Of a stretch of DNA of 64,000 nt, positions 1-9,060 are shown piece after piece. The DNA lies in NCBI GenBank assembly GCA_902589475.1, contig CACITD010000006.1:1-64000 (forward strand), given 5' to 3'. This stretch comes from an uncultured Alphaproteobacteria bacterium (lineage in GTDB: Bacteria > Pseudomonadota > Alphaproteobacteria > Thalassobaculales > Thalassobaculaceae). Positions within the stretch are counted from its first letter, which is position 1. Each line of letters begins with the position of its first letter. Below the pieces are notes generated by a model that searched no databases, was not told the origin of the DNA, and saw only the letters and a list, made by a program, of their open reading frames with translations. The translations under genes were made by a program, and so were the position numbers.

Positions 1-3
1 CGT

Positions 4-29
4 GGTAATATCATTAAGGTAATATCATT
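4..29. repeat. Short tandem direct repeat, two 12-bp copies
   Basis: GGTAATATCATT occurs at 4-15 and again at 18-29, separated by two bases. It lies at the window edge in the AT-rich region before the first gene. It could be a paired regulator site or chance, and the sequence to its left is not available. Confidence 0.4.
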
Positions 30-146
30 GGAATAAGCAAAAAGATTAGCAACACTTTTAGTTAAATCAATATTTAAACGGTGTTTGATGAAAAGTGATA
101 TCGATTGTAGAGGAACGGTATCCTTTATTTGATTAAGGAGAAAAAA

Positions 147-1166
147 GTGTCAATCAATAACGAAAAAGCTAGTATTGCGATCTATGGTGCTGGTGCGATA
201 GGAGGGCACCTAGGCGCTATGCTAAGTAAAGCCGGATTTGAGGTCAGTTTAATAGCGCGTGGGGATCATCTTAAAGCAATAGAGCAAAATGGATTGAGGT
301 TAATTGCAAAGGATCAAGACTTCATCACACGACCGCGAGTAACTAGTAATCCTTCTGAGCTTGGACCACAGGATTACGTGATAATGTCATTAAAATCATA
401 TCAAGCGCCAGATGTGGTAGAGCAAATGCAACCACTGCTTGGAGAAAATACAACTGTCGCAACAGCAATGAACGGGATTCCATGGTGGTATTTTTACGGA
501 TTACCAGGTCAATGGGAGAATCATAAAATAAAATCCGTCGATCCAGAAGGTAAACAATGGGACGGCATTCGGCCTGAGCGTGCGATAGGCTGTATCACCT
601 ACGTCGCAAGCGAAGTAGTAGAACCCGGAATAGTAAAAACTATCAGTCCAAGTTATCAATATCAAATTGGTGAGCCTGACGGTTCCGTATCCCCTCGCTG
701 TAAGTTGTTACAGCGAATGGTTGTTGCTGCTGGTATAAATTGCGACATCAAACCCAATATTCGAAGGGATATCTGGGTTAAAGTGATGGGTAATGTTGCT
801 TACAATCCAACAAGTGCTTTAACCATGGCGCACACTGGGGCCATGCTTGACGATCCTTCAATGGAGCAAGTTTTACGGCAACTCATGACCGAAGTTCTTG
901 CAGTCGGGAAAGCGCTGGGGGCAAATCCAGAAGACAAAATTGATGCCAGGCTAAAAACGACGCGAGAGCGAGCAGCAGCCCATAAAACCTCCATGCTTCA
1001 AGACCTAGAACGGGGACGGCCACTTGAGATAATGCCAATTATTGGAGCAACATCTGAGTTAGCCAGATTGGTCCGTGTCCCCACGCCGACTATCGATACT
1101 GTGTTGGCGATTGTCAAATTACGAGCCAAGATGACAGGACAACTACCGAGTACTGGGATTAGGTAG
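147..1166 (+). CDS. 2-dehydropantoate 2-reductase family protein (ApbA/PanE-like)
   Basis: This is an NADPH-dependent 2-ketoacid reductase of the ketopantoate reductase family, cytoplasmic. The N-terminal Rossmann motif GAGAIGG lies at residues 14-20. The C-terminal helical domain carries the family features WVKVMGNVAYNP, which supplies the catalytic Lys and Asn, and LERGRPLEI. The ORF track starts at a TTG at 129. I prefer the GTG at 147 because AAGGAG ends six bases before it, giving 339 aa. Many members of this family are not pantothenate enzymes, and no panB, panC or panD lies nearby, so the substrate is uncertain. The gene stands alone; the next gene is convergent. Confidence 0.8.
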   Translation: MSINNEKASIAIYGAGAIGGHLGAMLSKAGFEVSLIARGDHLKAIEQNGLRLIAKDQDFITRPRVTSNPSELGPQDYVIMSLKSYQAPDVVEQMQPLLGENTTVATAMNGIPWWYFYGLPGQWENHKIKSVDPEGKQWDGIRPERAIGCITYVASEVVEPGIVKTISPSYQYQIGEPDGSVSPRCKLLQRMVVAAGINCDIKPNIRRDIWVKVMGNVAYNPTSALTMAHTGAMLDDPSMEQVLRQLMTEVLAVGKALGANPEDKIDARLKTTRERAAAHKTSMLQDLERGRPLEIMPIIGATSELARLVRVPTPTIDTVLAIVKLRAKMTGQLPSTGIR

Positions 1167-1213
1167 ATGGTTAATAACTCAGCACTAGCAAAATTTTATC
1201 TACAGATCTGCCA

Positions 1214-1843
1214 TTATAATTTTGCGCTCGGTCGTTGGCTTACCGCCTCATACCATCTCTTAGCATTTTTTGCACTGTCGGGGAGCTCTAGCTTAATCCA
1301 GTTTGCAAAATCAATAACAACCAACAAATCAATGTCTGCAACAGAATATATGTCTCCAGCAACGAATTGATTACTGCCTAGAAGTTTCTCCACACCTTCC
1401 AAAAAACGCTTAACCCGCTGTTTACCTCGTTCAGCCAACGCTGGAATTTGTTCGTAGTTGACTGGGCCAGTAAGAGCTCGACTCGCCATTCGTGGAGCAG
1501 AGTTTCTTAAGGCTTCCGACATTGCCATCAATCCTTCCATCTCTATCCGCCACTGCAAATCAGCTATTTTTCCTTTCTCATAATCCGTCCTGCCCATCAA
1601 CGGTATATCTGGATACTTAGCCTCTAAATAACTTCTTATTCCGGCTGTACTCGTAAGAGTATCGCCATTGTCAAAAGAAAGGACAGGCACTGTACAATTA
1701 GGATTGATCTTCTTGAACTCTGGACTTAATTGCTCTCCATTTTTTAAATCGATGTCAATGGTTTCCACATCTATATTCTTTTCCGCTATAAATATTCGCA
1801 CCCTTCGAGGTGACGGCGCGGTTTTACAATCATAAAATTTCAT
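1214..1843 (-). CDS. Glutathione S-transferase family protein
   Basis: A 209-aa soluble two-domain GST. The thioredoxin-like N-terminal domain has the cis-proline loop CTVPVL at about residues 50-55. The all-helical C-terminal domain contains SVADIDL, the N-capping region typical of the fold. In most GSTs the glutathione gamma-glutamyl contact is an acidic or Gln residue followed by Ser. Here the corresponding stretch reads LTSTAGI, so the acidic residue is Ser and the Ser is Thr. Glutathione binding may therefore be altered. The gene converges on the reductase upstream. Substrate unknown. Confidence 0.85.
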   Translation of the reverse strand: MKFYDCKTAPSPRRVRIFIAEKNIDVETIDIDLKNGEQLSPEFKKINPNCTVPVLSFDNGDTLTSTAGIRSYLEAKYPDIPLMGRTDYEKGKIADLQWRIEMEGLMAMSEALRNSAPRMASRALTGPVNYEQIPALAERGKQRVKRFLEGVEKLLGSNQFVAGDIYSVADIDLLVVIDFANWIKLELPDSAKNAKRWYEAVSQRPSAKL

Positions 1844-2013
1844 AACCTTAAACCAATCTCTCTATGTTAAATTATTCCGTTCTTTTTCGAAAAAGGCCAA
1901 CCATATCAGAGTGCCAAACTATCGTATGATATTTCTAATTCTTTTTAGCTTTTGAATTTTATAAGACTGAATCTATGAAAATGCATATAGGGGAGAATTA
2001 TTATCAAAAACAT

Positions 2014-2811
2014 CTACCTCTGTTTCAAAAGAAAATTTTTAACGATTAAATTAAATGTTTCAATGTGTTCTAGAGACGACAAATGCTGAGCAGGCTCCAG
2101 CCAATGCAACTCAGAACCACTTATATATTCTGCCATTCGCCTAGATATATATGTTGGCGCTCCCGGATCATCCGGCGTAGCAACAATTAACGTTGGCACC
2201 GAAATATCTTTTAATTTTTCATTCGTATCCAAGTTGCACATAGCGTGGCTAATTTTTTTGAAAGTCACAGGATTAAAATTTTTAAAGGTTTTCGACAAAT
2301 ACTTATACCCAGGAATTTCATTTTCTATTGCATCTATAGTGAACCAACGTCGCATTAGAACATCGTGTACGGCATCAGTTCCGTTTTCTAAAACCTGCTG
2401 CGACCGCTCTCTCCATAATTGATGCATATCTTCACTAATGAAACAGGTCGTATTTATAAGCATTAAAGCGCTAACTAGCTCAGGGTGCTTCAAAGTAAAT
2501 GTTTGAGAGATCATTCCTCCCATCGAAACACCTCCGAGGATTACCTTATTTATTCCAAGAAAATCCAATAGAGATGAAATATCACTCGCTATCAGTTCTA
2601 AACTGCAGTCAACATCATAAAGGCTACTTTGCCCATGCCCAGGCACGTCAATTATCAAAGTTTGAAAACCCGCAAATGCTTCTTTATGAAAGTCCCAGTA
2701 TTGCCTGTTTGAACCAAAACAATGCAGCAAAAGAACAACTTTTTCACTTGGGGAACCCGAGAGGTCATAAGCTATTTCAACATGATTTAGTGATATCGAG
2801 CCACTTGCCAT
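2014..2811 (-). CDS. Alpha/beta hydrolase, enol-lactonase-like
   Basis: A 265-aa single-domain alpha/beta hydrolase. The oxyanion-hole segment HCFG is near residue 30, the nucleophile elbow GVSMGG has Ser at about 96, the acid lies in ATPDDPG, and the His lies in AQHLSSLEH near the C terminus. Similarity is to the 3-oxoadipate enol-lactonase (PcaD) group, but many of these are uncharacterised esterases. The track start is a TTG. The ATG at 2811 is preferred, with AAGG seven bases upstream. It is divergent from the oxidoreductase/hydrolase pair that follows, so the two sides may share a 60-bp promoter region. Confidence 0.8.
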   Translation of the reverse strand: MASGSISLNHVEIAYDLSGSPSEKVVLLLHCFGSNRQYWDFHKEAFAGFQTLIIDVPGHGQSSLYDVDCSLELIASDISSLLDFLGINKVILGGVSMGGMISQTFTLKHPELVSALMLINTTCFISEDMHQLWRERSQQVLENGTDAVHDVLMRRWFTIDAIENEIPGYKYLSKTFKNFNPVTFKKISHAMCNLDTNEKLKDISVPTLIVATPDDPGAPTYISRRMAEYISGSELHWLEPAQHLSSLEHIETFNLIVKNFLLKQR

Positions 2812-2871
2812 TTTCAAACCTTACGTATAGATAATTACGACCTCAAAGAGTTATTTGATTTTTAAACCGCC

Positions 2872-3903
2872 ATGATGAATATACCAAGTCATAATCGCCG
2901 TTTCGTCCTGAAAACACGCCCGACAGATCTTCCGAGCGACGAAAACTTTAATATTGAAACACTCCCCGTATCGCGCCCCAAGGATGGCCACCTGCTAATA
3001 CGTGTCCTGTCCGTTGCGCTCTCCCCATGGCAAAACCAACGTCTTAAAGATTTTAAAAATTATACCAAACCGTTTGAAATAGGAGAACTGATTGACTGCG
3101 ACGTCATTGGACAAATCATAAGTGGGGAAGTAGGTGATTTTAGTCCTGGAAAATTAGTCACAGGCCGTCTGGGGTGGCAGGAGATCGCAGAAGCTTCCCC
3201 TGCTGATCTTCAGCTTGTTAGCAATGATTTTGAAGAAACTATGTGGCTTACTGCGTTAAGCTCACCTGGCCTAACCGCCTATTGTGCAATGGATTTGTTT
3301 GGCAGGCCAATGCCAGGGCAAACACTAGTCGTTACTTCGGCTGCTGGTTCCGTAGGTTCGTATGCGATACAACTTGGCGTAATGGCTGGAATGCATGTAA
3401 TTGGCATTGCAGGAACGAACGAAAAATGTAATGTCGTAGAAAATACACTCGGTGCACATAAATGTTTGAACTATAATGATCCATCGTTTGGTGAAAAACT
3501 AGCATCCGCATGTTTCAATGGCGTTGATTTATTTTTTGATACACTCGGCGCCAACATCGCGGATTCAGTGTTCGATAATTTAGCTAAATACGCAACTGTA
3601 CTTATTGTGGGTCGGACCAACTCAAATAACAGTGAGACACCTCACCTGGACTATGTAAATATGCGTCAACTATGGGCAAGAGAGGCCCGAATTCAGTGCT
3701 TTTCTAGGTATTCGTATCCCGAAAGATGGTCTTTTGCCCGTGAAAAGATGATGAAACTTTGCCGCGATGGGAGACTTAAAGAAATAAAAACGACAGCTAT
3801 CGGATTTGAAAACACACCCCAGGCTCTACGCGACATGCTTTCTGGAAAAGCACTTGGTAAAATGATTGTAAAATACTCAGAGGCAGTTGGACAGAGCAGA
3901 TGA
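2872..3903 (+). CDS. Medium-chain NADP-dependent oxidoreductase, CurA/YncB-like
   Basis: A 343-aa zinc-free MDR-family reductase. Family features are the GroES-like N-terminal half (LSVALSPWQNQRL is the typical CurA-type segment) and a Rossmann half with VTSAAGSVGSYAIQLG, the glycine-rich NADP loop. Enzymes of this clade reduce the C=C bond of alpha,beta-unsaturated ketones. Two ATG codons are adjacent and no strong ribosome site is seen. The stop overlaps the start of the next hydrolase in ATGA, so the two are translationally coupled and probably act on one pathway. Confidence 0.85.
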   Translation: MMNIPSHNRRFVLKTRPTDLPSDENFNIETLPVSRPKDGHLLIRVLSVALSPWQNQRLKDFKNYTKPFEIGELIDCDVIGQIISGEVGDFSPGKLVTGRLGWQEIAEASPADLQLVSNDFEETMWLTALSSPGLTAYCAMDLFGRPMPGQTLVVTSAAGSVGSYAIQLGVMAGMHVIGIAGTNEKCNVVENTLGAHKCLNYNDPSFGEKLASACFNGVDLFFDTLGANIADSVFDNLAKYATVLIVGRTNSNNSETPHLDYVNMRQLWAREARIQCFSRYSYPERWSFAREKMMKLCRDGRLKEIKTTAIGFENTPQALRDMLSGKALGKMIVKYSEAVGQSR

Positions 3904-4694
3904 AAAAAGTGAAGGTGGGAAAAATTGACATTGCGTACCAATGGGATGGGCTTCAAGATGGCCCTGTCCTTATGATGGCGCACGCCATGGGCACTAGTCA
4001 TAGAATTTGGGATCAGCAAATAGGCGCTCTGCAAGCCAAATACAAGATTCTTCGTTATGACTGGCGAGGACACGGCTCAACGAGCGCCCCAGATGGTCCA
4101 TACACATTAGAAGAGTTCGTCGACGATGCTATTGGAACAATAAATGCTCTCGGTATTCAAACCGTAAACTGGGTCGGCATATCAACGGGTGGTATGATTG
4201 GTCAAGGCTTAGCTATTAGATATCCGGAGAGAATTTCATCGCTAGTTTTATGCAACACTACATCCCAGAGCGACGTGTGGTATAAAAACTGGGTTAAAGA
4301 AAGACAAGCCGTTGTCAAGGATGGTGGAATGCCGCCGGTTTGGGAAATGACCAAGGCCCTGTGGTTTAATGATGATTTTGTCGCTAGAGAAAACGCTGAT
4401 TATTGCCGAATTAGAGATGTATTCGTTAAAACGCCCGTTGCAGGCTATTTAGGGGGAACTTCTGCGGTAGCTGACTTAGCTTACCGAGATAAACTTCATT
4501 TGATCCAAGCGCCTACCCGGATTATTGCTGCTGGAGATGACCCTGTCACTCCAATCCAGAAATCAAAGGAAATACAGTCCGAAATATCTAATTCTGAACT
4601 GATTATAATAGATGGCCAACGGCACTTTTCGAACGTTGAGGTGCCTGAGACTTTCAACAACGAATTGATACGCTGCCTCGACCAAATAGTCTAA
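3900..4694 (+). CDS. Alpha/beta hydrolase, 3-oxoadipate enol-lactonase-like
   Basis: A 264-aa alpha/beta hydrolase whose ATGA start overlaps the stop of the CurA-like reductase. The nucleophile elbow is GISTGG (Ser at about 95), the acid is in AAGDDPVTP, and the catalytic His is in GQRHFSNVE. It is a second member of the same superfamily within 2 kb, on the other side of the reductase. No other beta-ketoadipate pathway gene is in the window, so a true PcaD role is unproven. A lactone or ester hydrolase acting with the reductase is the safer reading. Confidence 0.82.
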   Translation: MKKVKVGKIDIAYQWDGLQDGPVLMMAHAMGTSHRIWDQQIGALQAKYKILRYDWRGHGSTSAPDGPYTLEEFVDDAIGTINALGIQTVNWVGISTGGMIGQGLAIRYPERISSLVLCNTTSQSDVWYKNWVKERQAVVKDGGMPPVWEMTKALWFNDDFVARENADYCRIRDVFVKTPVAGYLGGTSAVADLAYRDKLHLIQAPTRIIAAGDDPVTPIQKSKEIQSEISNSELIIIDGQRHFSNVEVPETFNNELIRCLDQIV

Positions 4695-4695
4695 G

Positions 4696-6066
4696 TTATT
4701 TAATAGAACTCCAAGTGTCATCGAGTGCCTTGGTGAATCTCAAAGCCATATCGTCTATCTCTTCTTCGGTAATAATTAAAGGTGGAGCAAATACAAGGCG
4801 GTCCCCAACAACGCGAGGGATCAGGCCATGCGCGAGAGCATTTTCTTGGAACCTTTCCGGTACCAACAAGTCTTTTTCAAACGCAACTCTTTTATCTCCA
4901 TCACGCATCAATTCGATACCACAAATTAAACCAATTCCGCTAACATCTCCAATAAGAGGATGCTTTTTAAAAGCATTCAACTTGCTAAGAAAATATGGAG
5001 ATATGCTTGCAACATGTTCAACCAAATTCATTTCTTCATAAATTTTTAAAACTTCCAAAGCAACTGCTGATGCAACAGGATGGCCCGCATAGGTATAACC
5101 ATGAGCGAAAGATCCGAGTTTATCACTTTGTTCAATCATAACTTGGTATATTTTATCATTAATCATGAGAGCCGAAATCGGCTGCATTGCAGCTGACAGA
5201 GCCTTTGCAGAAGTAACCATATCAGGAACTAAGTTAAATGTTTCTGATCCCCACATCTTACCAGTACGACCAAAACCGCATATTACCTCGTCTGCCACAA
5301 AAAGAATTTCATACCGGCGCAAAACTTCTTGGACTTTATGGAAATATGTTTCTGGTGGTATCACTGCTCCCCCTGCTCCCATTACGGGCTCAGCAAAAAA
5401 AGCTCCTATATTTTCTGGCCCTTCCGCTAATATCAGCTGCTCTAACGCATCTGCCATTCGCGTCGCAAATTCCTCTTCTGTTTCGCCGTCTAGATGATTT
5501 CGGTAGTAATGTGGAAATTCTGTATGAAGGAAACGCTCGATAGGCAACCCAAAGTCGGCGTGCATATCGTTTTTCCCTGATAAGCTTACCGCTGCTATAG
5601 TACTTCCATGGTAGCCCATTTTCCGACCAATTATTTTAATTTTATTTGGTTTCCCAATTGCATGGTGATAATACCAGACAAGCTTAATTGCCGTGTCATT
5701 TGCTTCAGACCCAGAACACTGGAATAGGACCTTTGACATTGGTACGGGTGCCAGTGAAAGTAGCTTTTCTGCAAGACTTATATTAGGCTCATTCGTCCTA
5801 TGCCGATAGGAATGATAATATCCAAGTCGGGTCATCTGTTCGTAAGCCACTTTTGCAAGACGTTCCATCCCAAAACCAAGCGACGCGCACCAAAGGCCCG
5901 CCACACTCTCTATGTAGTCTTTTCCATTATCGTCAAAAATCCTTGCACCTTTGCTGTGTGTGACCAACATCGGGCCAATTTCTCTATGTTTTTTTAAATT
6001 CGTTTGTGGGTGGATGATCGACTCTATATCACGTGCGTGAAGCGAATTTGGAATCACGTTCATCAT
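4696..6066 (-). CDS. Class III (omega) aminotransferase, PLP-dependent
   Basis: A 456-aa class III aminotransferase. The phosphate-binding SGSEANDTAIK is at about 118-128, the cofactor-pairing Asp is in VADEVICGFGRTG (Asp about 259), and the Schiff-base Lys is in TSAKAL (about 288). The overall pattern (SLGFG, YYHSYRHRTN, YTYAGHPV) is of the omega-amino acid/polyamine:pyruvate transaminase group, which moves an amine from putrescine, taurine or beta-alanine-type donors to pyruvate. Two ATGs are adjacent behind AAAGGAG; the second gives the better spacing. The 172 bp upstream (6067-6238) shows no gene. Substrate not assignable. Confidence 0.88.
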   Translation of the reverse strand: MMNVIPNSLHARDIESIIHPQTNLKKHREIGPMLVTHSKGARIFDDNGKDYIESVAGLWCASLGFGMERLAKVAYEQMTRLGYYHSYRHRTNEPNISLAEKLLSLAPVPMSKVLFQCSGSEANDTAIKLVWYYHHAIGKPNKIKIIGRKMGYHGSTIAAVSLSGKNDMHADFGLPIERFLHTEFPHYYRNHLDGETEEEFATRMADALEQLILAEGPENIGAFFAEPVMGAGGAVIPPETYFHKVQEVLRRYEILFVADEVICGFGRTGKMWGSETFNLVPDMVTSAKALSAAMQPISALMINDKIYQVMIEQSDKLGSFAHGYTYAGHPVASAVALEVLKIYEEMNLVEHVASISPYFLSKLNAFKKHPLIGDVSGIGLICGIELMRDGDKRVAFEKDLLVPERFQENALAHGLIPRVVGDRLVFAPPLIITEEEIDDMALRFTKALDDTWSSIK

Positions 6067-6238
6067 GCGCTCCTTTCATAGGGTTTCCCGGAACTTAACC
6101 ATTTTAAGTCACAGCAACTCTGTCTGCTTCAGAAGCATAATATATCATCATCTGCGAATGCAAACGCGAACGAGTTAACCTTAAAATCGTTAACTACATT
6201 TGCTTGATCAATAGGTATCTTATCAGATTTATACCGTT

Positions 6239-6850
6239 CTAATCCGATGAATTATCTGTTCTTGCACGGCGCCCCAAGTATCCTCCGTGATGCCGAAGTC
6301 CATATTCTTCAAGTGTAATTCCCTTTTTCTGCATAAGTACAAGAGCAATCGCATCACTGACTGCGGCCATAACAGCCATACTTGCCGTTGGAGTCATACC
6401 AAGTGGGCAGGGTTCGCGAATAACTCCCATGTCAATAATCACATCCGATAGTTCTCTTAGACCGGAATCACTATGAGAGGTAATTCCAATAACTGATCCA
6501 TTCGTCATATGCCGACTCAGCTCAATGAATTCCAAAACTTCGCGGGTTTTTCCGCTTGTTGAAAACGCCACGATAGAATCATTTTTAGAAATTACACCTA
6601 GATCTCCGTGCGCCGCTTCAGCCGGATGTATGAATACTGATGAAGTCCCCGTCGAACTCATAATCGCGGCAAATTTCTGAGCGACAAAACCAGCTTTTCC
6701 CATGCCAGTAGTAATAATCTTTCCTGATGATTCAAAAAGTATATTAATCGCCTTTTCATAAGAGGAATCAATTTTTACGGCATTTATAGCGTCAGCCTCC
6801 GCCCTTAAAACTTCCTTTATTTTAGGTAAAATTTCTATTTTAGGGTTCAC
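6239..6850 (-). CDS. SIS-domain sugar-phosphate isomerase, KdsD/KpsF-like without CBS domains
   Basis: A 203-aa protein made of one SIS domain. TGMGKAG, SSTGTSSVFIHP and EAAHGDLG are the hallmark segments of D-arabinose-5-phosphate isomerases, which make the KDO precursor. FSTSGKTREV is the sugar-phosphate loop. Classical KdsD and KpsF are about 320-330 aa with two C-terminal CBS domains. Here the protein ends after the SIS domain in an Arg-rich tail. Short single-domain isomerases are known, so this is not obviously a truncation. The start is GTG. No kds gene is next to it. Confidence 0.82.
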   Translation of the reverse strand: MNPKIEILPKIKEVLRAEADAINAVKIDSSYEKAINILFESSGKIITTGMGKAGFVAQKFAAIMSSTGTSSVFIHPAEAAHGDLGVISKNDSIVAFSTSGKTREVLEFIELSRHMTNGSVIGITSHSDSGLRELSDVIIDMGVIREPCPLGMTPTASMAVMAAVSDAIALVLMQKKGITLEEYGLRHHGGYLGRRARTDNSSD

Positions 6851-7024
6851 TTTAATATCTACCTCGAAGAAGAATTACACCGATGAAAATCATTATGCCA
6901 AAAAAGCAGAGAATAATAGTGCCAATTAATAATAAACATTGATTATTTTATTGATTACATTTGGCGTTCCATAATTTACTAATGACTTCTCATTCAACTT
7001 ATAGAGCAATATTGGAAACGAATA

Positions 7025-7816
7025 ATGACAGAACCAGTTGTCCTTTTAAATGTCGATACTCGTGGTGTGGCAACAATCACGTTAAATCGGCCTAAGGTTA
7101 ACAACGCATACAATGGTGAAGTAATTGAAGCTATGATAGACGCCGTTGGGGAGTGTGCCTCGAACAAGGACATAAGAGTTCTAGTAATAAAAGGTAACGG
7201 GAAACACTTTCAAGCGGGAGCTGATTTAAAATGGCTGAAAGAAATCGGGAATTTGTCGCCTGATGAAAATATCAATGTTTCTCGATTAACGGCAACAGCG
7301 ATACGCGGATTAACTGAAATTTCAAAACCCACAGTTGCTCTAATTCACGGTGGCTGCTTTGGTGGGGGCACTGGCATAGCTGCCGCTTGTGACATTGTTT
7401 TGGCTAGTCATGATGCAATTTTTTCTATTACTGAAACAAGATGGGGCGTGATGGCGAGCGTCATTATTCCACAATTAAACGCTTCTATTGGCGTCAGAAA
7501 TACAAGGAGGTACGCCCTTACTTGCGAACGCTTTGATGCAAAAACTGCATGCGAAATTGGTTTAGTTCACCAAGTTTGCGACGTTGGAGAATTAGAAGCC
7601 ACAGCTGCATCGATTATAGATCATCTTCTGTTAGCTGCTCCCGACGCAACAGCGCAAACAAAAGCTGCTGCACTAAAAGATGCTAAGTTAACAATTTCAG
7701 ACCAGTATTTTGAGGAACTTGTTTTGACGCATGCAGCAAAAAGGCAGTCGGAAGAAGCCATTGAAGGCTTAACGAGCTTCGCAGAAAAACGAGACCCAAG
7801 TTGGTATCGTACGTAA
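7025..7816 (+). CDS. Enoyl-CoA hydratase/isomerase family protein
   Basis: A 263-aa crotonase-fold enzyme. The oxyanion-hole segments are FQAGADLKWL and HGGCFGGGTGIAAACD, and ETRWGV carries the region of the catalytic Glu. The FxAGADLxW pattern is shared with methylglutaconyl-CoA hydratases of leucine breakdown (LiuC-like), but no other leucine-pathway gene is nearby. It probably hydrates an unsaturated acyl-CoA in the cytoplasm. The gene is 37 bp from the CobW gene and may be cotranscribed. There is no clear ribosome site. Confidence 0.85.
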   Translation: MTEPVVLLNVDTRGVATITLNRPKVNNAYNGEVIEAMIDAVGECASNKDIRVLVIKGNGKHFQAGADLKWLKEIGNLSPDENINVSRLTATAIRGLTEISKPTVALIHGGCFGGGTGIAAACDIVLASHDAIFSITETRWGVMASVIIPQLNASIGVRNTRRYALTCERFDAKTACEIGLVHQVCDVGELEATAASIIDHLLLAAPDATAQTKAAALKDAKLTISDQYFEELVLTHAAKRQSEEAIEGLTSFAEKRDPSWYRT

Positions 7817-7853
7817 TATTTCTGCATGAGGTGATATTGAAGAAAGTGGATCT

Positions 7854-8963
7854 ATGACCAACGAAACAACCCAAGACAGAACCCCAGTATCTATTCTCAC
7901 CGGCTTTTTGGGAAGTGGGAAAACAACATTACTTTCAAAACTTCTGACCAACAAAGATATGGAGAATGTCGCGGTAATAATTAATGAATTCGGTGAAGTC
8001 GGAATAGATGACGCTTTAGTTGTTAAATCTAATGAAGATACAATTTTACTCAACAATGGTTGCTTATGCTGCACAGTACGAGGCGACCTTGTAAACACTA
8101 TGCAAAGTCTGCACATGCAAAGGACTAGCGGGGAGATAAATTATTTTGACCGGTTGGTAGTCGAAACAACGGGTTTAGCTGACCCCGCGCCAATACTTCA
8201 TACGATGATGGCGGATCAATTTCTTGTAAATTATTACCGGCTGGACGGCGTGATCACGGTAGTTGACGCGCATCATGCAATGCAACAATTCGATAGTCAA
8301 TTTGAGTCTGTAAAGCAGGCAGCAGTGGCGGACCGGATAGTTTTAACAAAGGTGGATGTCACAGACATCAATTCAATCGCTGAAGTTAAAAAGCGGTTGG
8401 AAACACTGAACCCGGCCGCGCCAATTTTAGAGGCTTCCCATGGTAACGTAGAACCAAGCGAACTATTTAATGCCGGCTTGTATAATCCACTGACAAAAAC
8501 CGCCGACGTATCCAGATGGTTGAAGGAAGAAGCTTATATGGAAACAGAAGGTCATGTTTATCATCGCCATGACGATCACGAGAAACACCAACATGACCAT
8601 AAACACGACCACGCTCATCATCATGACCATGAACATGACGTGAATCGCCATGATGACCACATCTATAGTTTTGCCATTCATTTCGACAGACCACTTAAAT
8701 GGGCTAAAATTGCGGGGTCACTAGATATGCTGGCTCAAACTCATGGAGCGAGTATTTTAAGGGTAAAAGGTATTCTAAACATTGAAGAAATCGAAAAACA
8801 ACCGGTTGTCGTACATGCAGTCCAGCACATGTTTCATCCTCCTGCCAAGATTGACGCATGGCCAAGTGATGACCATCGTTCGCGATTGGTTTTTATCGTT
8901 AAAGATATAGGAAGAGATAAAATAGAAGATGCCTTAAATTCGTATCTCGCAATGGATTTCTAA
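7854..8963 (+). CDS. CobW/COG0523 family GTP-dependent metallochaperone with His-rich linker
   Basis: A 369-aa G3E GTPase. Walker A is GFLGSGKTT (residues 17-25), followed by INEFGEVGIDD, the metal-binding CLCC (71-74), ETTGLADPAPI, and a TKVD base-recognition motif. Between the GTPase domain and the CobW C-terminal domain lies a stretch of about 35 residues that is mostly His and Asp. COG0523 proteins deliver Zn, Co or similar metals to client enzymes, and the His-rich linker fits metal capture. No cobalamin genes or Zur-type operator were recognised, so the metal is unknown. Confidence 0.9.
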   Translation: MTNETTQDRTPVSILTGFLGSGKTTLLSKLLTNKDMENVAVIINEFGEVGIDDALVVKSNEDTILLNNGCLCCTVRGDLVNTMQSLHMQRTSGEINYFDRLVVETTGLADPAPILHTMMADQFLVNYYRLDGVITVVDAHHAMQQFDSQFESVKQAAVADRIVLTKVDVTDINSIAEVKKRLETLNPAAPILEASHGNVEPSELFNAGLYNPLTKTADVSRWLKEEAYMETEGHVYHRHDDHEKHQHDHKHDHAHHHDHEHDVNRHDDHIYSFAIHFDRPLKWAKIAGSLDMLAQTHGASILRVKGILNIEEIEKQPVVVHAVQHMFHPPAKIDAWPSDDHRSRLVFIVKDIGRDKIEDALNSYLAMDF

Positions 8964-9060
8964 ATTAAAAATTTCTAATTCCCGCCTTCCAATGAAATCT
9001 TCCGGAGGGCTAGACTACTAAAACTCAAATAGAAAATGTTTTGGTGTAGGGTGCCTACCT

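Noticed and set aside
1167-1370. 67-aa ORF starting right after the reductase stop
   Set aside because: It is the antisense shadow of the glutathione transferase gene.
1882-1895. Perfect palindrome CTTTTTCGAAAAAG upstream of the glutathione transferase gene
   Set aside because: It has no loop and no T tract after it, so it is not a terminator; 14-bp AT-rich palindromes are expected by chance in this composition.
8463-8694. Two antisense ORFs rich in Met, Val and His
   Set aside because: They are reverse-frame readings of the His-rich linker of the CobW gene.
9046-9058. GTAGG-GTG-CCTAC stem after the cytochrome c gene
   Set aside because: A 5-bp stem with a three-base loop and no clear T run is too weak to call a terminator.
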